The position numbers were made by a program, and so were the translations under genes. Under the pieces are notes generated by a model. It was not told the DNA's origin and searched no databases. It saw only the letters and a list, made by a program, of their open reading frames with translations. A DNA stretch of 53,205 bases from DASYML01 sp036399835. GTDB taxonomy: Bacteria; Acidobacteriota; Blastocatellia; Pyrinomonadales; Pyrinomonadaceae. The DNA lies in NCBI GenBank assembly GCA_036399835.1, contig DASWMI010000147.1:1-53205 (forward strand), in the 5' to 3' direction. This document shows positions 43,822 through 51,603 of this stretch, one piece after another (the first letter of the stretch is position 1; every line of letters begins with the position of its first letter).

Positions 43822-44745
43822 CTAGCTGTTTTTACGCGGGCGCTTGCCCTTCTGTACATCACGATGGACGGCGTGCGCCTCGAAGCCCGCGCTGCGCAGA
43901 CGGCGCGCGAGGGAGTTAGCGATCATCACTGAGCGATGGCGTCCGCCCGTACAGCCTATCCCGACCGTGACATAAGATTTCCCTTCACGTTTATAAAGGG
44001 GCAGCAGGTATTCAAGCAAATCATAGAAGCGGCGCAGGGTTTCCTCTACCTCCGTGCTGGCCTTGAGAAACTGGACCACCCTTTTGTCATGACCCGAGAG
44101 GCGTTTTAGCTCCGGCACGAAATGCGGGTTCGGCAGATGGCGAACATCAAAGAGCAGCTCTATCTCGCCGGGATTCCCGTACTTGTGACCGAAGCTCATG
44201 ACCTCTACGCGCATCCGCTGGCCCTGCATGTCCGGGCTGAAACGCTCTACGAGAAGCTGGCGCAGCGTATGAACCGTGTGCTCTGAAGTATCTATAATCT
44301 GGTCCGCGTGCAGGCGTATCTCGGCCAGCGCCTCTCGCTCGGCGCGAATCGCTTCGGCCAGTCCCGTGCCGCTATCGGCTGGATGCGGTCGTCGCGTCTC
44401 GCTAAAACGCCGCATCAATGCTTCGTCCGAGGCTTCAAGAAAGAGTACAAAGACGCGCAGCCCCTGTTGGCGCAGCTCTTTGAGACGCGTGACAAACTCG
44501 GAGAGAAAGTGGCCCTCCCGAATATTGATGACCAGCGCCGCGCGCTCTATAGTCGCGTTCTCATCCTCACCCTTCTGGACCAGCCGCGCAAAGGTTGGAA
44601 GCAGCGTGACGGGCAGGTTATCAACGCAGAAGTAGCCCAGGTCCTCAAAGGCGTTGGTGGCGGACGAAACGCCCGACCCGCTCAGCCCTGTGATGATGAC
44701 AATCTCGGGCGCTCCGCCATTTTCAGCCTGTTGCTTTCTATTCAT
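43822..44745 (-). CDS. rapZ: RapZ-family nucleotide-binding protein
   Basis: 307 residues. RapZ in E. coli binds small RNAs and hands GlmZ to RNase E to control glucosamine-6-phosphate synthase; other homologues have unknown roles. The Walker A region reads GLSGSGVSSATNAFEDLGY: the expected lysine is Val. VDNLPVTLLP, FLEASDEALMRRFSETRRPHPAD, SFGHKYGNPGEIELLFDVRHLPNPHF and VGIGCTGGRHRSVMIA match the family. The ATG at 44745 is preferred over a GTG three codons upstream. It lies between hprK and the EIIA gene, like the rapZ-ptsN-ptsO order in proteobacteria. Confidence 0.93.
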   Translation of the reverse strand: MNRKQQAENGGAPEIVIITGLSGSGVSSATNAFEDLGYFCVDNLPVTLLPTFARLVQKGEDENATIERAALVINIREGHFLSEFVTRLKELRQQGLRVFVLFLEASDEALMRRFSETRRPHPADSGTGLAEAIRAEREALAEIRLHADQIIDTSEHTVHTLRQLLVERFSPDMQGQRMRVEVMSFGHKYGNPGEIELLFDVRHLPNPHFVPELKRLSGHDKRVVQFLKASTEVEETLRRFYDLLEYLLPLYKREGKSYVTVGIGCTGGRHRSVMIANSLARRLRSAGFEAHAVHRDVQKGKRPRKNS

Positions 44746-44757
44746 ACAGAGCACTAA

Positions 44758-44826
44758 GCCGTGAGCCTTGAGCCGCGAGCAGCAAGCGCTGGTCTGCTTT
44801 TACCGCTTGATGCTCAATGCCTCACT
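44758..44826. repeat. Inverted-word element, GTGAGCC type
   Basis: GTGAGCCTTGAGCCGCGAGCAGCAAGCG faces CGCTTGATGCTCAATGCCTCAC (44804-44825), a partial complement (GTGAGGCATTGAGCATCAAGCG when reversed). The left arm contains three 7-base units (GTGAGCC, TTGAGCC, GCGAGCA). The right arm ends in the hprK stop codon (44822-44824). Confidence 0.6.
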
Positions 44827-45781
44827 GCCCGCTATCCTCTTCTCCGAGCAGTTGTGCATGGCGTTCTATAAATCTCTCGGCAGGGTAATAGCCGCGCAGC
44901 CGCAGCAACTGTATACGGACAGCCGTTTCCACCAGGGTCGAGAGATTGCGACCCGGGCTGACAGGGAGCAGCACCTGCGGGACACTCACGCCGAGCACCT
45001 CGCCTGCATGAGCATCAATGCCCAACCGGTCCACTTCGCCAGCCTCATCCCAGCGGACCAGCTTAATCATCAGGTCTATACTCTTGACAGTGCTCAAGGC
45101 GGAAACGCCGAAGAGATCGCGTATGTTGATAATGCCGAGGCCGCGTATCTCAAGATGCTCGCGCAGAAGTTCGGGGGCGCTGCCCTGTAAATGGTCCGAG
45201 CCAAGACAGCGAATCTCTATCACATCGTCCGAGACAAGGCGATGCCCGCGCGCGATGAGGTCGAGCGCGCATTCGCTCTTGCCGATTCCCGAAGCGCCCT
45301 CGATTAAAACGCCGAGGCCGTAAATGTCTAGCAGCACCCCGTGCAGCATGGTGCGCGGCGCGAGCATCTCCTGCAAGTAATCCGTGACGATGTTGATGGC
45401 GATGGAGCTGACGATGGGCGTGCGCAGCAGAGGCGCGTGTGCGGCGTCGGCTGCTTCGATTAATTCGGGCGGCGGGTCAAGGCCCTTGGTGACGAGCACG
45501 CAGGAGATTCTTTCGAGGCCCAGATGAGCGATGGCCTCGCGTCGGCGGTCGGTCGGAAGCTGGCCCAGAAACCAGACTTCGCTCTGGCCGACGATCTGCA
45601 ACCGCCCGGAGTGTATATAGTTGGTAAAGCCGGCGAGCGCCAGTCCGAGTTTCTGTATGCGCGGGACGGTCAACTCGCGCTCGCGCGCTCCGTCCAGCCC
45701 GGCGAGCACCTCCAACTCCAGCCGCAATGGAGCTTGAGACAGGAAATCGCTGACGGTGATGGAGGGGGAATTGAGGGGCAT
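44822..45781 (-). CDS. hprK: HPr kinase/phosphorylase
   Basis: 319 residues. Phosphorylates HPr at a serine (S48 here) using ATP or pyrophosphate and reverses it, gating PTS-linked control. The catalytic signature MLHGVLLDIYGLGVLIEGASGIGKSECALDL carries H147 and the P-loop (162-169). LVSDDVIEI and the C-terminal VRWDEAGEVDRLGIDAHAGEVLGVSVPQVLLPVSPGRNL are family blocks. Complete bifunctional enzyme size. It is next to rapZ and hpf. Confidence 0.95.
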   Translation of the reverse strand: MPLNSPSITVSDFLSQAPLRLELEVLAGLDGARERELTVPRIQKLGLALAGFTNYIHSGRLQIVGQSEVWFLGQLPTDRRREAIAHLGLERISCVLVTKGLDPPPELIEAADAAHAPLLRTPIVSSIAINIVTDYLQEMLAPRTMLHGVLLDIYGLGVLIEGASGIGKSECALDLIARGHRLVSDDVIEIRCLGSDHLQGSAPELLREHLEIRGLGIINIRDLFGVSALSTVKSIDLMIKLVRWDEAGEVDRLGIDAHAGEVLGVSVPQVLLPVSPGRNLSTLVETAVRIQLLRLRGYYPAERFIERHAQLLGEEDSGQ

Positions 45782-45790
45782 AGATGAAGC

Positions 45791-45856
45791 AGTGACAGGT
45801 CACAGGTGACAGGTGACGAGAAAAAGTTTTTATCCTGTCACCCGTGACCTGTCGGG
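45791..45856 (-). repeat. Inverted-word element, TGACAGG type with GATAAAAAC core
   Basis: On the plus strand GTGACAGGTCACAGGTGACAGGTGACGAG (45792-45820), then the core, then CCTGTCACCCGTGACCTGTC (45834-45853). Read on the minus strand, the order is arm, GGATAAAAACTTTTTC, arm, the same as the plus-strand elements at 11869 and 13079. It separates hprK and hpf. Confidence 0.8.
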
Positions 45857-45861
45857 GTCTT

Positions 45862-46395
45862 TCACGGTTCGATTAAACCGAAATTGCCGTCCTTGCGTTT
45901 ATAGACGACGCCGATTCTTTGCGTCTCCGAATCGCGGAAGACGAGAAACTGTTCAGGCTCATCGGTCAATCTCAGGGCAGCCTCCTCCGGGGTCATGGGT
46001 TTGACGTTATAACGGCGGGCCGCGATGATGCGCGGCGGGCGCGGGCTGGCTTCGACTGCGCCATCCGAGGGGGCCATGGCCGAGATGGGCCGAGCCTGCT
46101 GCTTGCGGTCAATAATCTTCTTTTTGAGCTTGAGGGCCTGCTTTTCAATCTTGGTGATGGCGCGAGAGAGAGCCTGGTACATATCCGCGTTGGTATCACG
46201 TGCGGTCAGGGTGTGCTCGCGCCAGTGGACCAGAATCTCGCCAATCTGGCGGTTCTTCTCGACATCTATGATGACGTGCGCGCGCGCCGTTGAATCATTA
46301 AAGATATGATCGAGCTTGCTGAAATGATCCTCAACATGCGAGCGGATAGCCGGGGTGACTTCCAGATCATGCCGCCCCACGTATTCAAATTCCAT
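45862..46395 (-). CDS. hpf: Ribosome hibernation promoting factor, long form
   Basis: 177 residues. The N-terminal domain (about 1-95) is the HPF/YfiA fold: VTPAIRSHVEDHFSKLD, HVIIDVEKNRQIGEILVHW and ADMYQALSRAITKIEKQALKLKKKI. The C-terminal domain (RRYNVKPMTPEEAALRLTDEP, FVFRDSETQRIGVVYKRKDGNFGLIEP) is the dimerising tail that pairs 70S ribosomes into 100S particles. A strong AAGGAGGG site lies 8 bases before the ATG. Its position next to rpoN is widely conserved. Confidence 0.95.
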   Translation of the reverse strand: MEFEYVGRHDLEVTPAIRSHVEDHFSKLDHIFNDSTARAHVIIDVEKNRQIGEILVHWREHTLTARDTNADMYQALSRAITKIEKQALKLKKKIIDRKQQARPISAMAPSDGAVEASPRPPRIIAARRYNVKPMTPEEAALRLTDEPEQFLVFRDSETQRIGVVYKRKDGNFGLIEP

Positions 46396-46419
46396 TGCGC
46401 CTTCCCTCCTTAATAAAAA

Positions 46420-46493
46420 AGTGATGAGAGATGAGCGATGAGTGATGAGCTAAAGACTCCCACTAATCACTCATCAATCATCACGCATCACTC
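46420..46493. repeat. Inverted-word element, TGATGAG type
   Basis: GTGATGAGAGATGAGCGATGAGTGATGAGC (46421-46450) has four imperfect 7-base TGATGAG-type units, then TAAAGACTCCC, then AATCACTCATCAATCATCACGCATCAC (46465-46491) as the complementary arm. It fills the hpf/rpoN spacer. Confidence 0.75.
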
Positions 46494-46498
46494 GCGGT

Positions 46499-48088
46499 TC
46501 AGACCACTGCGCGCCGCTCGCGTGAGCCTGGTATCTGCATCTGGTCACGGTATTTGGCGACCGTGCGGCGCGAGAGCCTGATGCCTTCTTTGGACAGAAT
46601 CTTGACGACCTGATCGTCCGTAATCGGATTATGCGAATCCTCTTCCTCGATCAGTTTTTTAATCTTGAGCTTGATGATACGCGTCGAGACTTCCTCGCCC
46701 TCTTCATTCATCATGCCTTCTGTAAAGAAGCGGCGCAGCTCGATCACGCCCTGCGGCGTGTGAGCGTACTTGCGATTGACGACGCGCGAAACGGTTGAGA
46801 GATGCATCCCGATGTCTTCGGCAATATCCTTGAGCATCATCGGCTTGATATATTCAACGCCCTTGTCCAGAAACTCTCGCTGGCGATGAACGATGGATTC
46901 GACCACCTTGTAGATGGTCTGCTGGCGGTGCTCTATGTTGCGCAGCAGGTCCACAGCCGAGCGCATCTTGTCCTTGATGAAATCGCGCGTCTCTTTATTC
47001 GTTCCGGGCTGCGAGAGCATCTGCTTGTAGTTCTGGCTGATTTGAAGACGTGGGCTGCCGTCGTCGGCAAAGTAGATGACGTAATCTTCGTCCACCTTCT
47101 CGATGTAGATTTCGGGCGCAATCAGAATCGGCTCTTGCGAAGAGTAGCGACGACCCGGGTAGGGGTCCAGGGTGCGTATGACCTGAATCTCGTCGAGCAG
47201 CCTTTCGAGCGAGATGCCCGTCTGTTTTGAAAGATTCGGGAGCTTGTGTTGTTGCAGCTCGGAGAGGTGGTCGCGGATCAACTGCGTCGCGAGGCGGTCG
47301 CCCTCGCCGCGCGCTTCGAGCTGGGCCAGCAGGCACTCGCGCACGTCGCGCGCGCCGCAGCCGACAGGCTCAAGCTGCATGATGATAAGGCGAGCCTTTT
47401 CGACCACATCTTCGGTCCAGCCGCCCATCTGCGCAATCTCTTCGTTGCTGGCGCTGAGCCGCCCGTCTTCATCCAGATTGCCGATGACGCAGATGGCCGC
47501 CTCCATACATTCACCCTCGACGGGACTCATGTGGAGCTGCCATTCGAGATGCTCGACGAGCGAGGTCGGGCGCGTCAAAAACTGCTCGAAGGTCGGCGCG
47601 TCTTCCCTGTATTCAATCTCCTGCGTTTTATAACCGGGGTCCAGATAATCCTGAAACTCACGACCATAATCTATCTCTTCAAAGGCATCGCCCGCGGCCT
47701 CGATTGAAGAGCTATCCTCAACCTCATCCGCGAGGCCGCCCGTCTCCGGAGCAGCGAAATCTGTCGCCGCCTCAGCATAAGCCTCTACGCTCTCAAGACT
47801 GCCTTCGCCGTTAGCTGAAGCGCCGTTGAGGCTGGATGAAGCTTCCGCCGCAGACAGCTCAAAGCCGGTCGCCGCGTCGCCGTTTGCCATCTGGTCCAGA
47901 ATGCTTTCTGATAGCTCGCGCGTCTCCTCTTGCGGTGCGACTTCCTCAAGGACGGGATTTTCCAGCAACTGCTGCTGAATCAGATCGCTCAATTCGAGCG
48001 AGGTCATCTGCAACATCTCTATGCGCTGGCGCAACTGCGGCGTTAGCACCAGACGCTGCGAGAGTGTGGTTGTGAGCTTAACGGACAT
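46499..48088 (-). CDS. rpoN: RNA polymerase sigma-54 factor
   Basis: 529 residues. Region I is LSQRLVLTPQLRQRIEMLQM with SLELSDLIQQQLLENPVLEE. Acidic region II is long here (about 65-150). The core-binding region includes LVEHLEWQLHMSPVE and LEPVGCGARDVRECLLAQLE. The HTH and the RpoN box (SRRTVAKYRDQM, near 505) end it, contacting the -24/-12 promoter. It lies between lptB and hpf as in many Gram-negative bacteria. The NtrC-type activator at 25326 is a likely user. Confidence 0.96.
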   Translation of the reverse strand: MSVKLTTTLSQRLVLTPQLRQRIEMLQMTSLELSDLIQQQLLENPVLEEVAPQEETRELSESILDQMANGDAATGFELSAAEASSSLNGASANGEGSLESVEAYAEAATDFAAPETGGLADEVEDSSSIEAAGDAFEEIDYGREFQDYLDPGYKTQEIEYREDAPTFEQFLTRPTSLVEHLEWQLHMSPVEGECMEAAICVIGNLDEDGRLSASNEEIAQMGGWTEDVVEKARLIIMQLEPVGCGARDVRECLLAQLEARGEGDRLATQLIRDHLSELQQHKLPNLSKQTGISLERLLDEIQVIRTLDPYPGRRYSSQEPILIAPEIYIEKVDEDYVIYFADDGSPRLQISQNYKQMLSQPGTNKETRDFIKDKMRSAVDLLRNIEHRQQTIYKVVESIVHRQREFLDKGVEYIKPMMLKDIAEDIGMHLSTVSRVVNRKYAHTPQGVIELRRFFTEGMMNEEGEEVSTRIIKLKIKKLIEEEDSHNPITDDQVVKILSKEGIRLSRRTVAKYRDQMQIPGSRERRAVV

Positions 48089-48163
48089 ACCTTGCTTGAA
48101 GTATTGCCTCTGAAATTCTGATGTTTAAATTTACGCTTGAGAGCGTCGGGAGAGATTATAACC

Positions 48164-48306
48164 GAAAAGTTTTCAGTTTTCAGTTTTTAGTTCTCAGTTA
48201 AAGCAAAAACTTTAGAGCTGCGCCCGTTCGATGCCGGATAAGAGAGGCGGCTAAACGCCACACTTAATTAGTATTAACTCAAAACTGAAAACTTTTCATT
48301 CATTCA
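48164..48306. repeat. Inverted-word element, AACTGAAA type
   Basis: AAAAGTTTTCAGTTTTCAGTTTTTAGTTCTCAGTT (48165-48199, broken into 7-8 base words) faces AACTCAAAACTGAAAACTTTTC (48276-48297). The arms are about 75 bases apart. It lies between lptB and rpoN; the right arm ends just before the lptB stop. Confidence 0.7.
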
Positions 48307-49146
48307 CATGCGAAACTTCTCGCCGAGATAAAGCCGGCGGACTTCCGCGTCTTCGGTCAAATCCTGCGGCGCGCCCGAACGGAAGATGCGCCCGTCTGCC
48401 ATGATGTAAGCGCGGTTGGTGACGCCGAGCGTCTCGCGCACGTTATGGTCCGTGATTAAGACTCCTATCCCGCGGTCGCGCAGATGCAGAATCATACGCT
48501 GAATCTCGTCAACGGCTTTCGGGTCAATCCCCGCGAAAGGCTCGTCGAGCAGGATAAACCTGGGCTCCGTGACCATCGCGCGCGCAATCTCAGTCCTTCT
48601 ACGCTCGCCGCCCGAAAGCACATCGCCGCGCGTATTCCTGACATGCGCGAGACCAAATTCTTCGAGCAGCTCTTCGAGCCTCTTGAATCTTTCGCGGCGC
48701 GGCAGTCCCATCGTTTCCAGCACGGCGAGGATATTCTGCGACGCCGTCATCTTGCGAAAGACTGATGGCTCCTGCGGCAGATAGCCCACGCCGAGCCGCG
48801 CACGCAGATACATGGGCAGCCTGGTGGCATCATGCCCGGCGATACTGATCGTCCCACGGTCTGGCCGCTCAAGCCCCGTAATCATGTAAAAGGTGGTCGT
48901 CTTGCCCGCGCCGTTTGCGCCGAGCAGCCCGACCACCTCGCCGCGCTCGACGTGCAGGCTGACATCATCCACGACGCGCCGCTTGCCGTAAGACTTCTGC
49001 AAGTGGAAAGCTGAGAGGGCCGACCTCGAAGGAACAATCTGAGACGCGCGAGATTGAGCCGGAGCAGCCTGCGGCGCACTCCCCGCAGCGGCGCGCCCGC
49101 TCGCCTCGTCCTCTTCCCTCTCCGCAATCAAAATCTCTTCAGCCAT
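48304..49146 (-). CDS. lptB: LPS transport ATPase
   Basis: About 280 residues. The ATPase that drives LPS extraction from the inner membrane with LptFG (not in the window). Walker A GANGAGKT (76-83), Q-loop VGYLPQEPSVF, signature LSGGERRRTEIARA, Walker B FILLDEPFAGIDP and switch ITDHN are all intact, with the LptB-type C-terminal LGEKFRM. A 40-50-residue Ala/Glu-rich extension precedes the domain. I start at the ATG at 49146; a TTG 11 codons upstream is possible. It follows the LptCA fusion by 63 bases. Confidence 0.93.
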   Translation of the reverse strand: MAEEILIAEREEDEASGRAAAGSAPQAAPAQSRASQIVPSRSALSAFHLQKSYGKRRVVDDVSLHVERGEVVGLLGANGAGKTTTFYMITGLERPDRGTISIAGHDATRLPMYLRARLGVGYLPQEPSVFRKMTASQNILAVLETMGLPRRERFKRLEELLEEFGLAHVRNTRGDVLSGGERRRTEIARAMVTEPRFILLDEPFAGIDPKAVDEIQRMILHLRDRGIGVLITDHNVRETLGVTNRAYIMADGRIFRSGAPQDLTEDAEVRRLYLGEKFRM

Positions 49147-49209
49147 CTTCTCATCAACCGTCAAGGCTTCAACCGACAATCATCAAAGACATTTTTATCT
49201 CTTCAAGCT

Positions 49210-51522
49210 TCAGGGTTTTTTGACCCTGTGAACGGAGCGCACGCGGCCAGTCGATTGTTGTCCCTTATCGCTATCGGAGACGACCCTATTTTCGCGCAGG
49301 TAGACGGTCAGGCGGCCACTCTCGGATGTGCCCTGCTCTGCATCCTCTACGCGGGCCGGGCTGCCTTTGAGGATGACGGTTTCGTCTGCAGCAGTGTATT
49401 GCGCCCAGTTGCCCGTCCCCTGACGGCCCGGCTGCGTGACGATAACGTTACGCTCGGCGATGGTTCTTTCGACCTCGCCGCCCTCTTTTTGCAGGTAGAC
49501 ATCCGCGACGCCGCTCCTGATGCGATCCGTCCCCTGCTTAATGTCAACACTGCCTTCATAATGAAGCAGGCGGTCCGTGTCTGCATACCACATGCGCTCG
49601 GCTGTGGCAAAGACCGGAACGACCTCCTTGCTCCCGCTGGCATTCTTGGTCCGCGCGTTATAGAGCGCGCTCTGGACCTGCCCGTCACCCTCCATACGCT
49701 TGTTTTCACGATAGAGCGTGAGCTTATCCGCGCGCACGAAGTTGTCATCCTGCCAGGCTCGCGCGTTGCCGGTGTAGATGCCGACGCCCGTCGCATGACG
49801 AAACTCTGCGCGGTCGGCGACGATGTAGACTGGGCTTTTGACTTTCCCGAAGGGCGTCGCGCCGCCCGTCTGCTCCTGGCTGTAATAGGTGGTCGTCGTC
49901 TTGCCCCTGCCGTATGAGATGTCTTTGCGCGTATCGGAATCCATCTCGGCGGCCTTCGTGCGGGCGCGGGAATCCCAGACGGTCGGCTCGCCGCCGCGCA
50001 AGCGTATGGTCTCATCGCTCGCCGTGTATGAAGCATTGTCGGCTGTGCCGTTGCGGTCCTGCTCGTTAAACTTTGAATCGCCCTGCGCATCAACACGCTC
50101 GACATCCTGCGTCTCGCGGACGAAGACGGCGGCCATCTTCTGCGCGGTCATGGTTCGCGTAGAGCGTTGCTCCGAAGGCTGGAGAGGCTCTATGACGACC
50201 CTTGCGCCGCCCGTCGCGGTGAAGTTGCGCGCGAGGTTTCCGGTCTCGTAAAACTCGCAGTCGAAGCGCGGCGCTTGGAGGGTCTTGCGGTCTGCGCTGG
50301 CATCCCTTTGGACAGGGTCAACGAAAAGCTCCGCGTTGCCGATAGCCTCCGCGCGCTCAAGGTCGCGCCCCGCTGTGCGCCAGAAAAGCTTTAGCTCGTC
50401 GGCGGTCAGACGCTTGTTGGCGGCCTTCGGGTCATTGGCGCGAGACTTGGGCGCGGAGAGCGTGACGACAGAGCGACCAGCCGTCTTCATCTCCCTGAGC
50501 AGGCTATGATCGCCCTGCGCCTGGAAATGTACGTCGAGCGCCTGAGCGCCCGTGAGCTGCATATCGGAATCGGCATCGAGGCTGCGCGCTGTGACATCCA
50601 GCCGCGCGATGGCATGTTCGAGCTGCTGGCTGGCGTCCAGAAAAAAGTCCATCTCGGCGGCGTGAATCTCTGCGGCGCGTCCCTCAGTCATCGAGCGCAA
50701 GTAAGAGTTGCCGCGCGCCTCAACCTTTTGCAACCGCTTCTGCTCGTTCAATCGTGCCGACAGAGTGTCGCCGCTAAAGATGTCGCGGCCCTGCTCGGCG
50801 GTCGCCCCGCCCGCAAAGGTCAGGCTCATGCTCGCCTGATCGAAGACCGCATTGGCAGAGCGTATGGTGACGGGTTGAGCGCGCGGGTCCGCCTTCGACT
50901 GGCCCTGCTTGATTTCAGGCGCGACGATGATTTCCACAGCGCTGCGCAGGTCCAGCCTCTTATGCTTGGCATCAAAAAATGCGCCGGTCGAGCGGCCCGA
51001 AACATTCTCGCGCTCGAAGGTAATCGGCGACTGGGTTTCGCCCGTCTCATTTTTGTGATTATAGACGACCGCTTCGGTCTTCACCTTGAGAGCATCGCGC
51101 GTCTCTATGCGCACGTCACCGGAAAAAGAGATGGCCTGCTGCTCCGCATCGTAGATCGAGCGTTGCGCATCAATCTGGTCAAACTTTTCGTTCTCCTTCG
51201 GATGAAATTCGAGGTGCACGTTTTCCAGCTCGTGATGTCCGTCCGAGTAGGTGATGTCGCGCGCGGCGCGGACCAGCAGCCGCACGCGGTCGCCGTCCAT
51301 CTCCACGCGCTCATAGCCTTCAATCACGCTGACGACAGTCTTTGACAGCTCAGGCGTCTTACCAAAAAGTCTGAAAGGCTTGTTATTCCGCAGACGATAA
51401 TAAGAGATGCCGATGAAGACCAGCCCCGCGACGAGCACCGCCAGCGCCAGAGCGCGCACGGCCAGAGGCAGCCGCGCACGCAGCCCAATCGCTATCGCTC
51501 TTCTACGGGTAATCTCCTGCAT
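49210..51522 (-). CDS. LptC-LptA fusion, LPS transport bridge protein
   Basis: 770 residues. A single N-terminal span (about 22-42) and LptC-like domain (about 50-230: SKTVVSVIEGYERVEMDGDRVRLLV, NVHLEFHPKENEKFDQIDAQRSIYDAE, ISFSGDVRIETRD) are followed by several OstA/LptA-like beta-jellyroll repeats to the end (for example LTFAGGATAEQGRDIFSGDTLSA; GIYTGNARAWQDDNFVRADKLTLY; LHYEGSVDIKQGTDRIRSGVADVYL). E. coli LptC and LptA are about 190 and 185 residues. It precedes lptB, as lptC-lptA-lptB usually stand. Predicted role: inner-membrane-anchored continuous bridge carrying LPS across the periplasm. Confidence 0.85.
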   Translation of the reverse strand: MQEITRRRAIAIGLRARLPLAVRALALAVLVAGLVFIGISYYRLRNNKPFRLFGKTPELSKTVVSVIEGYERVEMDGDRVRLLVRAARDITYSDGHHELENVHLEFHPKENEKFDQIDAQRSIYDAEQQAISFSGDVRIETRDALKVKTEAVVYNHKNETGETQSPITFERENVSGRSTGAFFDAKHKRLDLRSAVEIIVAPEIKQGQSKADPRAQPVTIRSANAVFDQASMSLTFAGGATAEQGRDIFSGDTLSARLNEQKRLQKVEARGNSYLRSMTEGRAAEIHAAEMDFFLDASQQLEHAIARLDVTARSLDADSDMQLTGAQALDVHFQAQGDHSLLREMKTAGRSVVTLSAPKSRANDPKAANKRLTADELKLFWRTAGRDLERAEAIGNAELFVDPVQRDASADRKTLQAPRFDCEFYETGNLARNFTATGGARVVIEPLQPSEQRSTRTMTAQKMAAVFVRETQDVERVDAQGDSKFNEQDRNGTADNASYTASDETIRLRGGEPTVWDSRARTKAAEMDSDTRKDISYGRGKTTTTYYSQEQTGGATPFGKVKSPVYIVADRAEFRHATGVGIYTGNARAWQDDNFVRADKLTLYRENKRMEGDGQVQSALYNARTKNASGSKEVVPVFATAERMWYADTDRLLHYEGSVDIKQGTDRIRSGVADVYLQKEGGEVERTIAERNVIVTQPGRQGTGNWAQYTAADETVILKGSPARVEDAEQGTSESGRLTVYLRENRVVSDSDKGQQSTGRVRSVHRVKKP

Positions 51523-51540
51523 CCTTTAAGCAATCACAGA

Positions 51541-51603
51541 GTAACAGGTGACGAGTGACAGGTAACGAGAAAGAGTCTTTATCCTGTCAGCCGTCACCTG
51601 CTA
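51541..51603 (-). repeat. Inverted-word element, TGACAGG type with GATAAA core
   Basis: GTAACAGGTGACGAGTGACAGGTAACGAG (51541-51569), then the core (on the minus strand GGATAAAGACTCTTTC), then CCTGTCAGCCGTCACCTGC (51583-51601). The right arm runs into the recJ stop codon. The core matches 45791. Confidence 0.75.
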
